Shown here: in pieces, positions 51,601 through 62,060 of the stretch | Layout of the letters: every line of letters begins with the position of its first letter | Position numbering within the stretch: position 1 is the first letter of the stretch | NCBI GenBank assembly: GCA_031216445.1 | Contig: CM062218.1 | Span: 19,409,501-19,473,500 of the forward strand | Direction of reading: 5' to 3' | DNA: 64,000 bases | Source: Lateolabrax maculatus | Lineage: Eukaryota; Chordata; Actinopteri; Acropomatiformes; Lateolabracidae | Translations under genes and position numbers: made by a program | The notes under the pieces: model-generated | What the model was told of the DNA's origin: nothing | Seen by the model: the letters and a program-made list of their open reading frames with translations, nothing else | Database searches by the model: none

Positions 51601-52623
51601 TCCGTAGCAGCCTTCCCAAAGAATCTTAAAAGAGCTTCCATCCTTCTGTCGTTTTTAATTTCCTTTGCCACCTCAGCATGTCTCTCTTTCCAAGGTGGAT
51701 TCGGCCTTGCAACAGTTGTTGTTCTGTTGCATGAAAAACTCTGTTACAGCTCAAACAAAGCTGCCGCTTTTTAATCTGCCAAAGGTTTAATTAGTCTAAT
51801 ATCCCCAGTTCTTGGGAATGTTAGTGAGACCGCAGGAATGTGCAATGTGTAGTTTCAGATTTATATTCCTTTAACTCCCTCGTTCTTGGGACCATTTGGT
51901 TGAAAAACCCTGTAGAAGATTTTTCATGTAGAATTCTAACTCTCAGCCCCACAGAACACAAATACTAACTCATCTTGCATCTTTGTTACAACCCATACCT
52001 ATACATGTTTGATTTCTGACAGCAAGTGTGTTGTTGGTGTACATGTACACGAAAGGCCAGAAGACAACAGTATATGGGGAAATAAATATAAAAAGTGGTC
52101 TCCCTGATGACAGCATGCTGACAATGATGCGGTCAAAGATGACCTTGGATGGACCATGAAGCCTGCCCACAACCTAGGGCCCATGGGAAAATGCTGTATC
52201 ATATTGCTGTGAGTATGTGGCCCAATTACACACCCACACATACAGACACTAAAACATCACTTCACAGTGTCAGAGCGGCAAGTACTTTGCCATACGCTTT
52301 CCCATCTGTCAGTGCAGGCAAACAAGTTCCCTGCTGGCCAGAGGGCCTCCAGATGTACAATCCAGATGTCCTGTATCACTGATCTGACTGATGTCAACAA
52401 ACAACATTATATAGACGCAACACTGACTAAATCTGTTTGACCACATAAAACTATTGGGAATTATTACCTGTAGCTGATTAAGGGGCACACAAAGGACACT
52501 TAGTTATGAATGTAAACCTTTCCCATCTCTATCCTCTGTCTTTATAGCAATGCTCAGCTCAGGCTGGTTTTCTGATGTAACTCCACCGTATTTGTGGCCA
52601 CTGAAAGGATATGATGTTCCAAC

Positions 52624-52766
52624 AGATGCCCAGCTTGCTGTTGATCTGGCAGCCCTGGGCATGCTGTCGCTCCTCCTCCAGCTGTTTGGGGTTGGTGAAG
52701 CGAGCAGTCTCCTGGTCCGGGCGTGGCAGACTCTCAAAGTCAAACTTGTCGACCTGGATGGCCATC
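52624..52766 (-). CDS. Candidate coding exon, unknown gene
   Basis: A strong acceptor ('ccaactcttgttgcag', with AG at 52768-52767) is followed by G and an ATG at 52765-52763, then a frame with very consistent GC-ending codons. It reads MAIQVDKFDFESLPRPDQ, then ETARFTNPKQLEEERQ and CQINSKLGI. The ATG may be an internal methionine. The charged, helix-favouring texture and the codon bias are hallmarks of real coding sequence. The downstream limit is unclear. The GT at 52623-52622 is a poor donor (GTTGGA). The frame can instead read on, with weaker codon bias, to a TGA near 52562, in which case this is a terminal exon. I do not recognise the protein. Confidence 0.5.
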
Positions 52767-52861
52767 CTGCAACAAGAGTTGGAGAGGGTTGGAGAAGCAC
52801 TTACAGATACAAGTTTCTGCTTATATAATTTCTGACTGGCCAAAAGAAGATTGTACTGTAA

Positions 52862-53295
52862 CATTTTGAAAACTCTGGGAATGACAGTTACATAACTTAC
52901 ATCTTAAACTTAGTTAATACAGGTTCAAATGACTTGACTCATGAAGTTTGGGTTGCTGATAGCTGATACTTTGAGCCAACATTTAGCTTTAGCAAAAGCT
53001 TTTCAAAAAAACTTAAAGCATTTAGTGTAGGTCATCATCTGTTTTCATTCTTGGTAAACTATCACAATTTCCCAAAGATCTACAGTCCAAAACCCAAATA
53101 CATTCAACTCACAACAATATAAAACAGAAAAAAACATGTAATCAGTTATGAGAGTTGTCGAATAAATTTATGTCACGCTGCTATTTCATCAATAGACTAA
53201 TTTCAACACAACTGTGTATCTCGTCCTATAATTTTGTTAATTGTATTTTGGAAAAGATCATTAAAAAGCATGAGGATCATGAAACACACTAAAAA
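52862..53295 (+). repeat. Diverged repeat, copy 1 (partner at 57.35 kb)
   Basis: 'gggaatgacagttacataact' opens the block and 'ttgtattttggaaaagatcattaaaaagcatgaggatcatgaaacac' closes it. Both are matched in the same order and similar spacing at 57350-57625. The middle is strongly diverged. The class is unknown, and no coding capacity was seen. Confidence 0.5.
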
Positions 53296-53330
53296 AGCAT
53301 AACAGTAATAATTCTTACATACTAGTACTA

Positions 53331-53881
53331 CTTGTGAAGGAATTTTCCTTCTTGTATGTTAAACTTCCCTCTTGTAGGTTAAAGGTAACTTAAGACAGGG
53401 CTTCACAGGTCAGGTCAACTGTCTCTGTTCGCCTGTCTCATTCTGTGTGCCAGACAAGGCCGAGTTGGCTCTGGCCTCTGGTAGACCAAGGTCTGCTAGA
53501 TATCTTCTGTTTTCAGGTTTAGACCCAACAGGCTGGTTGTTGATGCTGGATAAGAGAGACTGTAGAGAGGGTATGCTGTTACTAGGACAGCAAAGGTTGA
53601 CGTCTTTCCTTGTTTGGATCTGATATCCAATAGAGTCATCACACATGACAGGCTGAGTTAGGAATAACCCTATTTGGATATAGTGGAACTTATCAGTTCA
53701 GGGGAAGGTTAAATACTGAGTTTCAGGACACCATCTTCAGATTTGGGTAGCAGTACGCTGTGATTCACACGTGGTGTTTCCCTTTTCTCCTCGATCGAGC
53801 TTCAATAAATATTCCTGTGTAAGACATCCAGGTCTCCTGAAACTTCTTGTTAGAGTGAACCAGCTCGAAAATTTCCATCAC
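53331..53881. mobile_element. LTR-like dispersed element, copy 2
   Basis: Near-identical to 25905-26445. It has the same TGTGAAGG start (53333) and TTTCCATCA end (53880), the same AATAAA (53804-53809), and about eight extra bases near 53825. It is flanked by a 7-bp direct repeat, AGTACTA, at 53324-53330 and 53882-53888. This may be a target-site duplication, but the implied ends (CT...AC) go slightly beyond the TG...CA core. High identity to copy 1 implies fairly recent activity of the family. No gag or pol sequence flanks it. Confidence 0.6.
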
Positions 53882-53888
53882 AGTACTA

Positions 53889-56800
53889 GCAGTAATAGTC
53901 CTAACACAACGTTGCACTGGAATCATTTCAGGTTCAGTACGTCCCATAGACAACCAATGTAAATAGTTGTCATCAATTATATAACAAATAGGTAGGAAGA
54001 GTTACATACAAAATACAGGTAATATTGGATATGGATGAAGCCACATTAGCAACACTTAAAGACGGGTCACACCAGAAAGGGGAACTACTGTGACTGGCAA
54101 GCCGGGAACATGCTAGCGCTAGTTGCTACAAGTAGTTGGTATTGGTCAACAGTGTGTACTTGCATGTTATTTGCGGATTTACTTTGTGGGGAATCCATTG
54201 TGATTTATACATTTTGCTGCCAAATTTTGTCATTTTAGATGCTTGTGTGACTGGGCCTCAACTGCAAAAATGCAAAAGAAGTATGTGCACTCGGTCTGAA
54301 TTTAAGAGCAACATGACTGGATAGAAAGTTTACCACTTTCTATTACAGTAGACTTTAATGGAAATCAAAGCTAAAAACAGCAAAATTAATTCAAAAAGTC
54401 CATAAAACCTCTAAGTGTTGTAGTCATCTCCTGTCTTCCCCAGGAGAGGGTTAAATAATTCAGACCGGAAATATGTTTGGGTAAACTTTACATTTAACAT
54501 CCGACTCTATTTCCACTTTATTTCCACCTTAACCCTCAATAGATCACAGTTGTTTATGCTCATCTTCATCTACAGAATGTTTCAGTGGAAAACCTTGCTT
54601 ACATTTCCTCCTGCTGACAACCAATGCAGACTGCTTTGTGTGGTTTGGCGAGTTATAAATTATTTATCTAGTCTGAACAAACACCCTCAGGTCCAAGCTT
54701 TCCCATCTATACTGTGAGTACTTTATTTATTAACAAGGGCCATACGGTGCCCGGGGTTACATCAAGTGTCACATCCAGGATTCAAAATCTTGGTTTACCA
54801 AACTAAACCCCCCCCCCCAAATTACCCACACAGCATTCAAGCTCTCCATCCAAAAATGGAAATACCAATTGGATGTATTCTTTTTCTGACTGCACAAATC
54901 TGTAGACTTGAGAGCTAAACCCATGGAGCAGCATGCAGACAGCGGATGCTGATATCCTGTATCCTGAGGGGAAAGGGGAGAAAAGGAATAAGGAATGGTG
55001 GACAGCCCCTACTGTAATGTTCTCTGGATGAAGCAGTGTGTGATGCAACCCACAACCTCACAACTGTTTTGTATAAATACCAAAACAACATAAAACACCA
55101 GCAGGCATTAAGGCAGCATTAATATATTTTGTTTTGTTTCTGACGCAAATATCTGTATCTTTAGCTTCTTTCTTTACCCGGTAGTGAAAGTGAAAGGAGT
55201 TGCTTGTAACCCATGGAGCAATGTCACTGCAGAGTTTGCAGTTCCCCTCAGCTCTACAGAGCTTTTTCTTCTTTCTTTTTTTTGCCATCTTTTAAATCAT
55301 TGTTTACAAATTCTGCTCACAGCAACCCCAATTTCCAGCAGCAGCAGCAGCACCTGTTTTGAGAGAAAAAGGTCTGATAACCACACTATATGCTACTTCC
55401 CTAGCATCAGACAAGCAAAGTTAAAAACAAAATCAAACATCTAGGAGGTACAGTAAAAAAAACCAAAAAAAAAACCCACATATATTCGAAAGAGCTGGTG
55501 GAGATAAAAACAGAGCCAAAGGAAAAGGGAATATTGGACTGGCATTCATCCGGTAGCCAGAAACCTGACTCTAAATGAATGCTGATAATGCTTTAAGTCT
55601 GCTGAATGTGGTTAGCAATAAAAACACAATATATAATATGTTAGTGTTGTGATTTTTTGTTTGTTAAGGAGTCCTCCAAAATTATTCTGCAAATTATTGC
55701 AACTTTTAGCTTGGTAACGATCAGTTTTGGAGATAATACAAAGCATTTCGAAAAGGACTTTATGAACATAAGTGGTGGGAGATTTTTCTTCGTAAGTGAC
55801 ATGTAATCCTTCAATTTATCTGAAAACTCTAACTGAAATCTAACTTCTTCTGCACAGTGCGGCATGGAGACACTACAGCAGCACTTCACAGGAGAAAAGA
55901 AAATGTCTCAGGCCTCTTAGTGCTGGCATGATGAGTGATAGGCTTTGCTTCAAGTGTTTAACTGGGAGACAGACACCATCAGAGTGTTCTTCACACATGG
56001 AGAACAGAGCAAAAAAGTCTAACCTGCAGTCCTTTTTTCCGTGCCCTCAGTACTCCTATCATTCCCTACTTACAGAAAATGACACAATGTGACTTTGAGG
56101 TGGGCAGCTAACTGCAAATTACCTGGACATCAATCTCCACGGGAGGCCAACTTGCAACAAGAGTTTCCTATAAAAGGCACAGTCTCACTAAGTGTCACTC
56201 CTTGTTTTTAAGGTTGGACAAATCTCTGCTTTGACAGGCTCGGCACTGACCGAACTGGCCAGTGCATTGTTGTTGTTTCCTCCCAAGAGCAGACATCACT
56301 GTGCAATCAAATGATATATTAAAACATGGCGAGAGATTATGTGAGAACTGTATCAAACTGGCAAATGAGAAATCATCCGATCATTTTCAGGTGATTTGAG
56401 GGAGAAAGTCTGCATCTCAGATGTCTGAATTTTGCAGTAGCAAGCATCATCATTACAGGTGATCATTGTTACCCTGTCTTACCTGTCTGACATACGGCAT
56501 TGCGAATAATTAATGAAATTACACTGCATGAAAAAGACTCTTGATGAGTCCAGAGACACACATACATCAAAGAGAGGTGGAGGAGAAAAGGCAATGCAAT
56601 TATCATTTCACAGCCTTTACAACAAAGCAGAACACAAATTAAATAACAATTAAGACTTCAAAACAAAGAGGAAAGAAAAGCTCCTGCTCTTGCTGCGACA
56701 CACTCAAATACATTTGCCTTTGAAGATTAGTGGCACTAGGCTTATGTCACTGACTGAAGTTCCATCTTCAGATGGGCGCTGCTTTTCATTCAGCCATCTT

Positions 56801-57345
56801 CAAAAGCGCACATTACACACTAAGTCTAAAAATACCATGTTGCAACAATGCAAATGGACCCTAAATGGGAAGACACGGTCTGGTGAGGCCTGCGACTGGT
56901 TTTCTTTGGACAGATAATTACAAAGAGCCACACAGACACATTTAAATTGACACTTTAAATGGGAACCAATAGGGAAAGGTATGTTTTTTTTAAACATTTA
57001 GCTGTATAGCAGTGAAAACAGTTTTTCATTTTTTCCTGTAAATTTGATTCACTGTAACACTGACTACCTGTAAAATTTGCCTAATTTAGAACATCCATCA
57101 TTTGGTGGGATCTGATTTGTCAATTTGAGTGATCTGCCTTAATCCTGTTTGAGGCTTCTATGCTACACATAAAAACAGTCTAAATGGGAAAAAATGTACA
57201 CGTATCTGTACAGTGCTAATAAGAGGCTAATTGGGTTGTTTTGTATTTGAAACTGATGTTCTACATGGATTTGAAATGCGCTTATCAAACTAAGCAATGG
57301 ACTACAGTTGGTAACAGTGTTATGAATAACTATTACTAGTCAAAA
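53889..57345. other. Unannotated sequence
   Basis: No supported gene. A C11 run at 54808-54818 and a short CAG repeat near 55336-55351 are present. Open frames here have no domain or codon bias. Confidence 0.5.
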
Positions 57346-57349
57346 GAAA

Positions 57350-57625
57350 ATTCCACAGCTTCATGCCTTTGGAAATGACAGTTACATAACTGTCATTTTA
57401 AACTTCAGAAATAGGTTGATAAAGATTGAAATAACTTGGATTTTTGAGAGCTATAGATTTAGGAAGTCAAAGTTGTTAATTTCAGACAATGTTTAGCTCT
57501 GGTGATTTTGGTGATATAATTTCAGCAGTAGTTCTGTGTCTTCCCCCAGAATTATGTACATTGCATTTTGGATAAACAATTTAAAAAGCATGATGACCAT
57601 GAGACACTAAAACTCATAACTAAAA
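57350..57625 (+). repeat. Diverged repeat, copy 2 (partner at 52.86 kb)
   Basis: It opens with 'ggaaatgacagttacataactgt' and closes with 'ttgcattttggataaacaatttaaaaagcatgatgaccatgagacac', the same order as 52862-53295 but about 160 bp shorter. Confidence 0.5.
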
Positions 57626-60600
57626 ACCATGATGAAGTCTCCAGCTCTCCATTTTTTCAATGCTACAATCTATTGACATACCAGTCAAGCAAAATGTAAT
57701 ATAAAGTATAGCCAGTCCATAGAACTAGGCAATTGTAAGAGCAAGACCACATCCAACCCCCAAGCACCCCTTAAAGAGCTTTTTACTAAGGCAGGATTAA
57801 CAGGCCGAGCTCTCTCACCATCTTCTTTTTCCATTGATTTGATTGTGGAGTCTTTCATGGATTAGGCCATATCTGAAGACTAATCTAGCCTATTACAAGG
57901 CTTTAAATAACAACCTGTGTGCTGAGCGGGGGCCACCGTGGAACATCTGTAGGTCTAATTCCCAGTCCATCGCACCTCCCTGCCTCCCTCCAGCCCCTCG
58001 CTGATAACAGCCTGCTTGGCCTTCATTTCCCTGCCTGAGAAATGCGGCAAGGGTAGATGGGAGATTGGATGGATGGATGGACCGATTTCACCCAAATTTT
58101 TTATTTGTTCAAAAAGGGAGAGCTGTGAATCAGTTGGCGTTCAAATAAATCCTACAAAGACATGCACAGATGAAAGCTGGATCTGCAGAAATGAGCAACT
58201 TTATTTGTGTCGATGCATACAGATAGAGAAGCCTATTTTCTTGTCAGCCTGTCAGTCAAGGGGGCTTTGTGCTGCGATGGTTGTCAGGTGCAGACAATGT
58301 TTTTCTTGTTTATAGCCTGCATCCATTTGGTATTTTGATGACTCACAATAAGCTTGACTCCAAGTGAGAGTAGCAGCAAAGCAGAGGTGTGGAACAGAGG
58401 ATTTGTGTTTGCTCAGAGCAAGTTGAAAGCACATAGCATAAGGCACAGTCATGTTCTGTGCTATTTTCATGGCTCTGCAGTGCATGTTTGAACAGATCCT
58501 ACCTAAATATTAGTTCAGTGAATAATATTTCAGCTGAATCACTGATCAAAACTGTCAAGCAGGGAGAAATACATTTAAAATTGATTGAATGCAGCTGTGG
58601 TTGGAATGACTATTATATACTATAACAAATAACTGTCACAATCAACCCTGTGTCCTACAAAATCTATTTTCACCAAGGTAATTTGCTTGGTCGAATTGTT
58701 GAAGACAAAAAATATTGCGGCCTGGATTACATTCAATGGAAATGTGTTTTGTTTGTTTTTTTCAGTCCAGATTGTGGTTTTGGTTACGTTTGAAAACTTC
58801 AACACTGCCTCTAATCAGACAATAAAGTTTCCCTGACCTTAACTACAGTAAGTGCTTTGAGTTGCCTAAACATAATAGTAAAAATGTTAATCATGCTTCC
58901 CAATGACCAGGAGCAGCATACATTTTAGGGAAAATAAATAAAATATGATTTTGTGCTGTCAGTGAATAGTTTTCAGATACTTTCTATATAAACATTTGCC
59001 CATAGTTGTATATGAACTGAATTTTTAAGAAAAAAGGTTGGTCAGAATTTGCAATGATGCAAACTGAGGACCACGGCTTCTTTATATGTCGATGCCAGAG
59101 AGTGGCTCATGGATATCCCAGCATTTATCCACGAACACATTGTTTGACTCTACCACTCATACTACTGAACTGTATCCCAAACAAGCTTTTCACAAGAGAC
59201 AGCTCATGTCCTGTTTGTAATAACCATCATCATAATCATCACAAACAAATCTAAATTGCTGTCATTTCCAGAAATATAAAGCATTTAAACTAGGGATGTC
59301 CAGATAACCTTGTTATTGAAACCCCTGACCATGGCGCTTTTGCCAAAAAAGTTTCTTCCACTTCAGAATTTACTTCCTATTGTGGGAAGTGAATTCTGCA
59401 ATTTACTGATGAACACACATACTGCTTCATTCATCACTGAAACTTGCACTCAGTGCACATGGTGGAAACCTATGCGCACACATACAAACTGTCATGCGGT
59501 GGATCTGAACTAATGATTTTCATGCCGTAAGATAATGCTGCTTATTAATGAACCAACTGAAGAAAAGGATTAAATATTTGCAGTAGTTTTAGCACTTATC
59601 GCATTTGAAAAGCGCACACTGAAACAAAATTTTGCAAACCCTTGGAAGACACTGCAAAAAACTCAAAAGAGGAACAACAACAACCAAGGGCCAGGTAAAA
59701 TTGTGGTGACTGAAGTCTGCAACTCTTTCATTTTATTTTTGTGCCAAAATACATCGAAAAGCAAACCATAAATAAAGTGATAAATATATCACTAAATATC
59801 ATCTTGTCCACCGGGTCTGACTTCTGACACTATATTGCTAATTACCACCATTCTGCAATAAGCTGTGGCAGTGAAGCCTTTTTTAATGGCAGTAATAACA
59901 CTGGCTTAGGATGAGCCGGTCACAGTGAAATGACCCTTTCCTAATTAAATGCTGTGTTGCCTCAGACCAAAAGTACATGATAATCACATTAAAGCATATG
60001 GGGTCCCTTTTATCTGACCACTGCGAAGCCATGAATCATTTCAACGGCAAGGTCTATAAACTCAACCATGGGCACAAAATAACAGTCAGTTCTTACACCG
60101 CGGTGATGTGCAGACGCTTGCTTCCAGTCAACTACAGTTGCTGTAGTATTGCAGCAACTGTACCACTATACTCCTATTGAGTGTAAAGGTTTTTAACGTA
60201 TTTGTGGGAGAGTTTTTTTTTGCTGTTGTCTTGTGGTTTTACTGCAACGTGTGCAGGTTTTATCTAGTGTAAGCACGCTGTGAGCATTGTGCACACTTCT
60301 ATTTGTGCCCTATACAACAAATCATTTGCAACCAACATTTCATTAGAGCCTTTTCGCATCTTTTTAACAGCCAGTGATTGTGTTATGTCACAGGGGAAAA
60401 GCTGAGAGCGAAGAATGTACCGATCTTGTGTGTGTGTGTGTGTGTGTACATGTTTTCACAAAGAGGGTTATTTTTACCTCACGTGCAAGAGCTTAAGGGC
60501 GGAGATCCATAGAGGCCTGTGCAGAGGCAGGCGAGAGCAACAGTCTATTTTTAGACTGCGGCTGACTCCCTGTAACCCTTTGTATACAGTGGCTGCAGAG

Positions 60601-60818
60601 GCAGCGACGCTCCATCCATCCATATCTCGCTCAATATGATGAGCTGCGGTAAAAACAAATCCTTACTGCCAATTACTGTATGTGGATAGGTATCGAAAAA
60701 TGTTTCTGTGCAGACAATCTTCAAATGCACTGGCTGTCATTTAAATTAAGGCTTTGTAGACTATTACTAGGGTTGACAGAGTGAGCTATTTTTGTCTCTG
60801 CTGCTGAAACCCAGGAGC
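57626..60818. other. Unannotated sequence
   Basis: No supportable gene. A GGAT tetranucleotide run near 58067-58082 and a TG repeat at 60427-60447 were noted. A TAGGGATGT motif lies at 59291. Confidence 0.5.
60427..60447. repeat. (TG)n microsatellite
   Basis: About ten perfect TG units, directly visible. Confidence 0.95.
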
Positions 60819-60940
60819 TCGTTTTAGGGCATTTTGCCATTATTAGACTGCACAGTAGAGAAAGGAAGGGCATGGGGAAGTAGAAGGGAATGACACGCAA
60901 CAAAAGTCCCCAGCTGGATTTGAAGCAGGGGCGTTACAGC
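60819..60940 (-). mobile_element. SINE fragment, second family
   Basis: On the minus strand a B-box-like GCTTCAAATCCAGC (60912-60926) is followed by 'ggggacttttgttgcgtgtcattccctt'. The end then reads 'actgtgcagtctaataatggcaaaatgcccta'. This matches the order I know from a common fish SINE ('ggttcgaatcc...ctttgctgcatgtcatccccc...ctgtcctatcaaataaaggcaaaaatgcc'). The A-box half is missing or eroded, so it is 5'-truncated. Confidence 0.6.
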
Positions 60941-61879
60941 TTGTAAATAATAATACTTTGCTATAGGTGTTACTGTAAGTGAATTGGATAATGCAATGAC
61001 AGCAAAGGGCTTATTATGATGTTAAGGTCGATAAAGTTACAGGTGACTGGAGGAGGAAATAGCTTCGAGGCAGATAAATCTGCTATATCCTTCTATATGA
61101 ATACATGGATTCGGTGGAGTTAAAGCACATTGTCAGAATACCAACAATATAAAAACATGACTGTGGGATGTGGCTCAAATGACTACCAAGAGGTCTAAAG
61201 CAGCTGGATGGAGTTATTCTAGCAATACAGTACAGTATAGAAGGACATGTAAGTGGAAAAACACTGTGATGATCTAACACCTTAACCAACCCATCTCTAG
61301 GCAGCCAACAGGGCTCAAATGCACCCTAGGGAACACATTATTTCAAGAAAATGTGAGAGGGGGAAAAAGATGCTGAAAAAAAAATGACAGTGGTGTGAAG
61401 CTGCATCCCAGGGAGAGGTCAAGCAGCAGCAGATGTACATCACAGCAGTCAGCTCCCATCTTTGTCAGAAAACACTATTTCTATGCCATGTCTTCAGTGG
61501 CTTCAAGTACATTTTTATTAGACATGATATTGTTCATGTCAATGAGCATGTCCACAATTTGACAGAGAAAAAGGCTGCTTTGATTTGCAAAAAATAGAAT
61601 AAATCTAATGATAATATTAAGAAGCTGGGACTGCTGAAGATGGGATAACTGACTGCAGATACATTATGTACTCTGCTGCCATAAAAAGTAGCACAAGAAG
61701 GGGAAAGGTTGTCACCATGGAAACAAGCTTTGTTTGAAAAGCTCATGCAATGAGGCGTGTCTGCCCTTGTGCGCACCGATCCGGCAGAGCCAAAAGGCAT
61801 GGTGAATGGAGAGGAGACATGGCTAAAACAGAGATAATGCCGCAGTGAGTGCTAACTCTCCGCTAGACTACAGGGGGTA
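60941..61879. other. Unannotated sequence
   Basis: Nothing recognisable on either strand. Confidence 0.5.
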
Positions 61880-62060
61880 TTACTGAACTGCCTCTGCAAT
61901 GACAATGGTGGACGGCAGTGGGAAGTGGCTGGCGCCTAGGGGTTGGTGTTGTGATGAGATGTAAACCCTCAAAGGCCTGTTTAAATCCCCTGGGAGACAC
62001 AGCTGTGGTGTTGATGCAGAGTGAGGAGTGGGATCAAGAAGGTCTGAGAGCAACTTGCTG
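61880..62060 (-). CDS. Candidate terminal exon, unknown gene
   Basis: On the minus strand a strong acceptor ('cttgtctatttctttgccag', ending at 62061) opens a frame of about 60 codons that ends at TAA 61882-61880. It reads SKLLSDLLDPTPHSASTP early and ends with ISSQHQPLGASHF, then PLPSTIVIAEAVQ. Codon third positions are mixed, so coding support is moderate to weak. No AATAAA was noticed within about 270 bases downstream. The peptide is unrecognised. Chance is a real alternative. Confidence 0.22.

Noticed and set aside
52550..52828. Plus-strand 92-codon frame opposite the 52.7-kb exon
   Set aside because: It mirrors the codon bias of the minus-strand frame. The minus strand has the strong acceptor and the more protein-like composition, so the plus frame is treated as a shadow.
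55336..55351. CAG repeat as a polyglutamine exon
   Set aside because: Only about five units, and no surrounding coding signal.
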